From assembly GCA_003513855.1 (NCBI GenBank), contig DOTC01000172.1, forward strand, positions 1-5,490: 5,490 nt of DNA, given 5' to 3'. Source of the stretch: Deltaproteobacteria bacterium. Its GTDB lineage: Bacteria > Desulfobacterota > Deferrimicrobia > Deferrimicrobiales > Deferrimicrobiaceae. The position numbers and the translations under genes are program-made. The notes beneath the pieces were generated by a model. That model was not told where the DNA came from, did not search any database, and worked only from the letters and a program-made list of their open reading frames with translations. Shown here in pieces: positions 5,243 to 5,490 of the stretch; positions within the stretch are counted from its first letter, which is position 1; the number at the start of each line of letters is the position of its first letter.

Positions 5243-5460
5243 AGGATTATCGGAATGCCGGAGAGGAACACCGTATGGAGCTGTTCCTGGCGTACCGCGA
5301 TCTGCGGGATCGGTTCCGGGAGATCGAGGGGGGGGAATCGTCGGCCGGTTCTCTGCGGGAGTCCCCGGCCTCCGATGGGTTGACGATCCCGGGGGCTGTC
5401 CGCTTCACCCGATTTGGGTCCGGTGCGGTCGGACTGTCCCGCGGCGGCTGGAATCCTTAA
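5218..5460 (+). CDS. Small charged protein translationally coupled to the hydrolase (hypothetical, probably altered C-terminus)
   Basis: I do not recognise this 80-aa protein with certainty. Residues 1-37 look like a genuine, highly charged helical domain (EEHRMELFLAYRDLRDRF at 16-33). Residues 38-80 are Gly/Ser-rich and low in structure. The ATG has a good AAGGAGG at 5204-5210, seven bases upstream, and overlaps the last 25 bp of the hydrolase gene, so the two are probably co-translated. An eight-G run (5328-5335) marks the change from the helical part to the featureless tail. The final Asn-Pro-TAA comes from the right copy of the 30-bp repeat, so the native end of the gene may have been lost or replaced. 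It is likely cytoplasmic; its role is unknown. Confidence 0.55.
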   Translation: MDPVERILKDYRNAGEEHRMELFLAYRDLRDRFREIEGGESSAGSLRESPASDGLTIPGAVRFTRFGSGAVGLSRGGWNP

Positions 5461-5479
5461 AAAGTTTAAGAACGTCCCC
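5450..5479. repeat. 30-bp direct repeat, right copy
   Basis: Identical to 3563-3592 and in the same orientation, 1,887 bp further on. Its inverted repeat CTTAAA-AAG-TTTAAG is at 5456-5470. As with the left copy, it ends the upstream gene with Asn-Pro-TAA in the same frame. It is followed directly by TTTTGGGGAAG, which pairs with the repeat's own terminal CCCC; the left copy lacks this continuation. Confidence 0.9.
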
Positions 5480-5488
5480 TTTTGGGGA
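5475..5488. other. Short hairpin TCCCC-TTTT-GGGGA at the edge of the right repeat
   Basis: Five perfect base pairs flank a TTTT loop, the left arm being the last five bases of the 30-bp repeat. There is no following U-run inside the window, so it is not a standard Rho-independent terminator as seen. It may be part of a larger REP-like structure that continues past base 5490. Confidence 0.45.
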
Positions 5489-5490
5489 AG

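Overview
The window looks like chromosomal DNA from a GC-rich, respiring, anaerobic-type Gram-negative bacterium. My best guess is a deltaproteobacterial (Desulfobacterota, Geobacter-like) lineage. This rests on a fused low-potential-type cytochrome b, a Tat-type Rieske protein and a large multiheme cytochrome c encoded together. The taxonomic call is inference; there is no rRNA or other marker gene here.

Left block (positions 1-2824, minus strand): a three-gene respiratory operon read right to left, in the order cytochrome b, Rieske iron-sulfur protein, multiheme cytochrome c (cut by the left window edge). Together these would form a quinol:cytochrome c oxidoreductase of the bc type. The b subunit and Rieske protein would oxidise (mena)quinol at the outer face of the inner membrane and pass electrons to the multiheme cytochrome. 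The sequence carries low-potential hallmarks: APWY in place of the PEWY Qo motif, Phe instead of the Rieske Tyr, and no Cys at the heme ci position of cytochrome b6.

Middle (2825-3592): a 139-bp divergent promoter region, then a plus-strand pair encoding a 94-aa GYD-domain protein and an unrecognised 103-aa protein with two predicted membrane segments. The second gene ends inside the first copy of a 30-bp repeat.

Right block (3593-5490, plus strand): a compact transcription unit of a TetR-family repressor, an alpha/beta hydrolase and a small 80-aa protein overlapping the hydrolase's 3' end. A near-consensus promoter sits against the tetR start codon with almost no leader. A palindromic box in that promoter (ACGAACGATCGT) recurs with one change, as a perfect palindrome (ACGAACGTTCGT), just inside the hydrolase gene, which suggests the TetR operator and its target. 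The block looks less GC-rich by eye than the respiratory operon.

The most unusual structure is a perfect 30-bp direct repeat (3563-3592 and 5450-5479) that brackets the tetR-hydrolase block. Each copy contains a perfect inverted repeat and supplies the last two codons and stop (Asn-Pro-TAA) of the gene running into it, in the same frame both times. It could be a dispersed REP-like element or the boundaries of an inserted cassette. I see no rRNA, tRNA, CRISPR array, transposase gene or clear Rho-independent terminator. No stretch over 300 bp lacks a gene.
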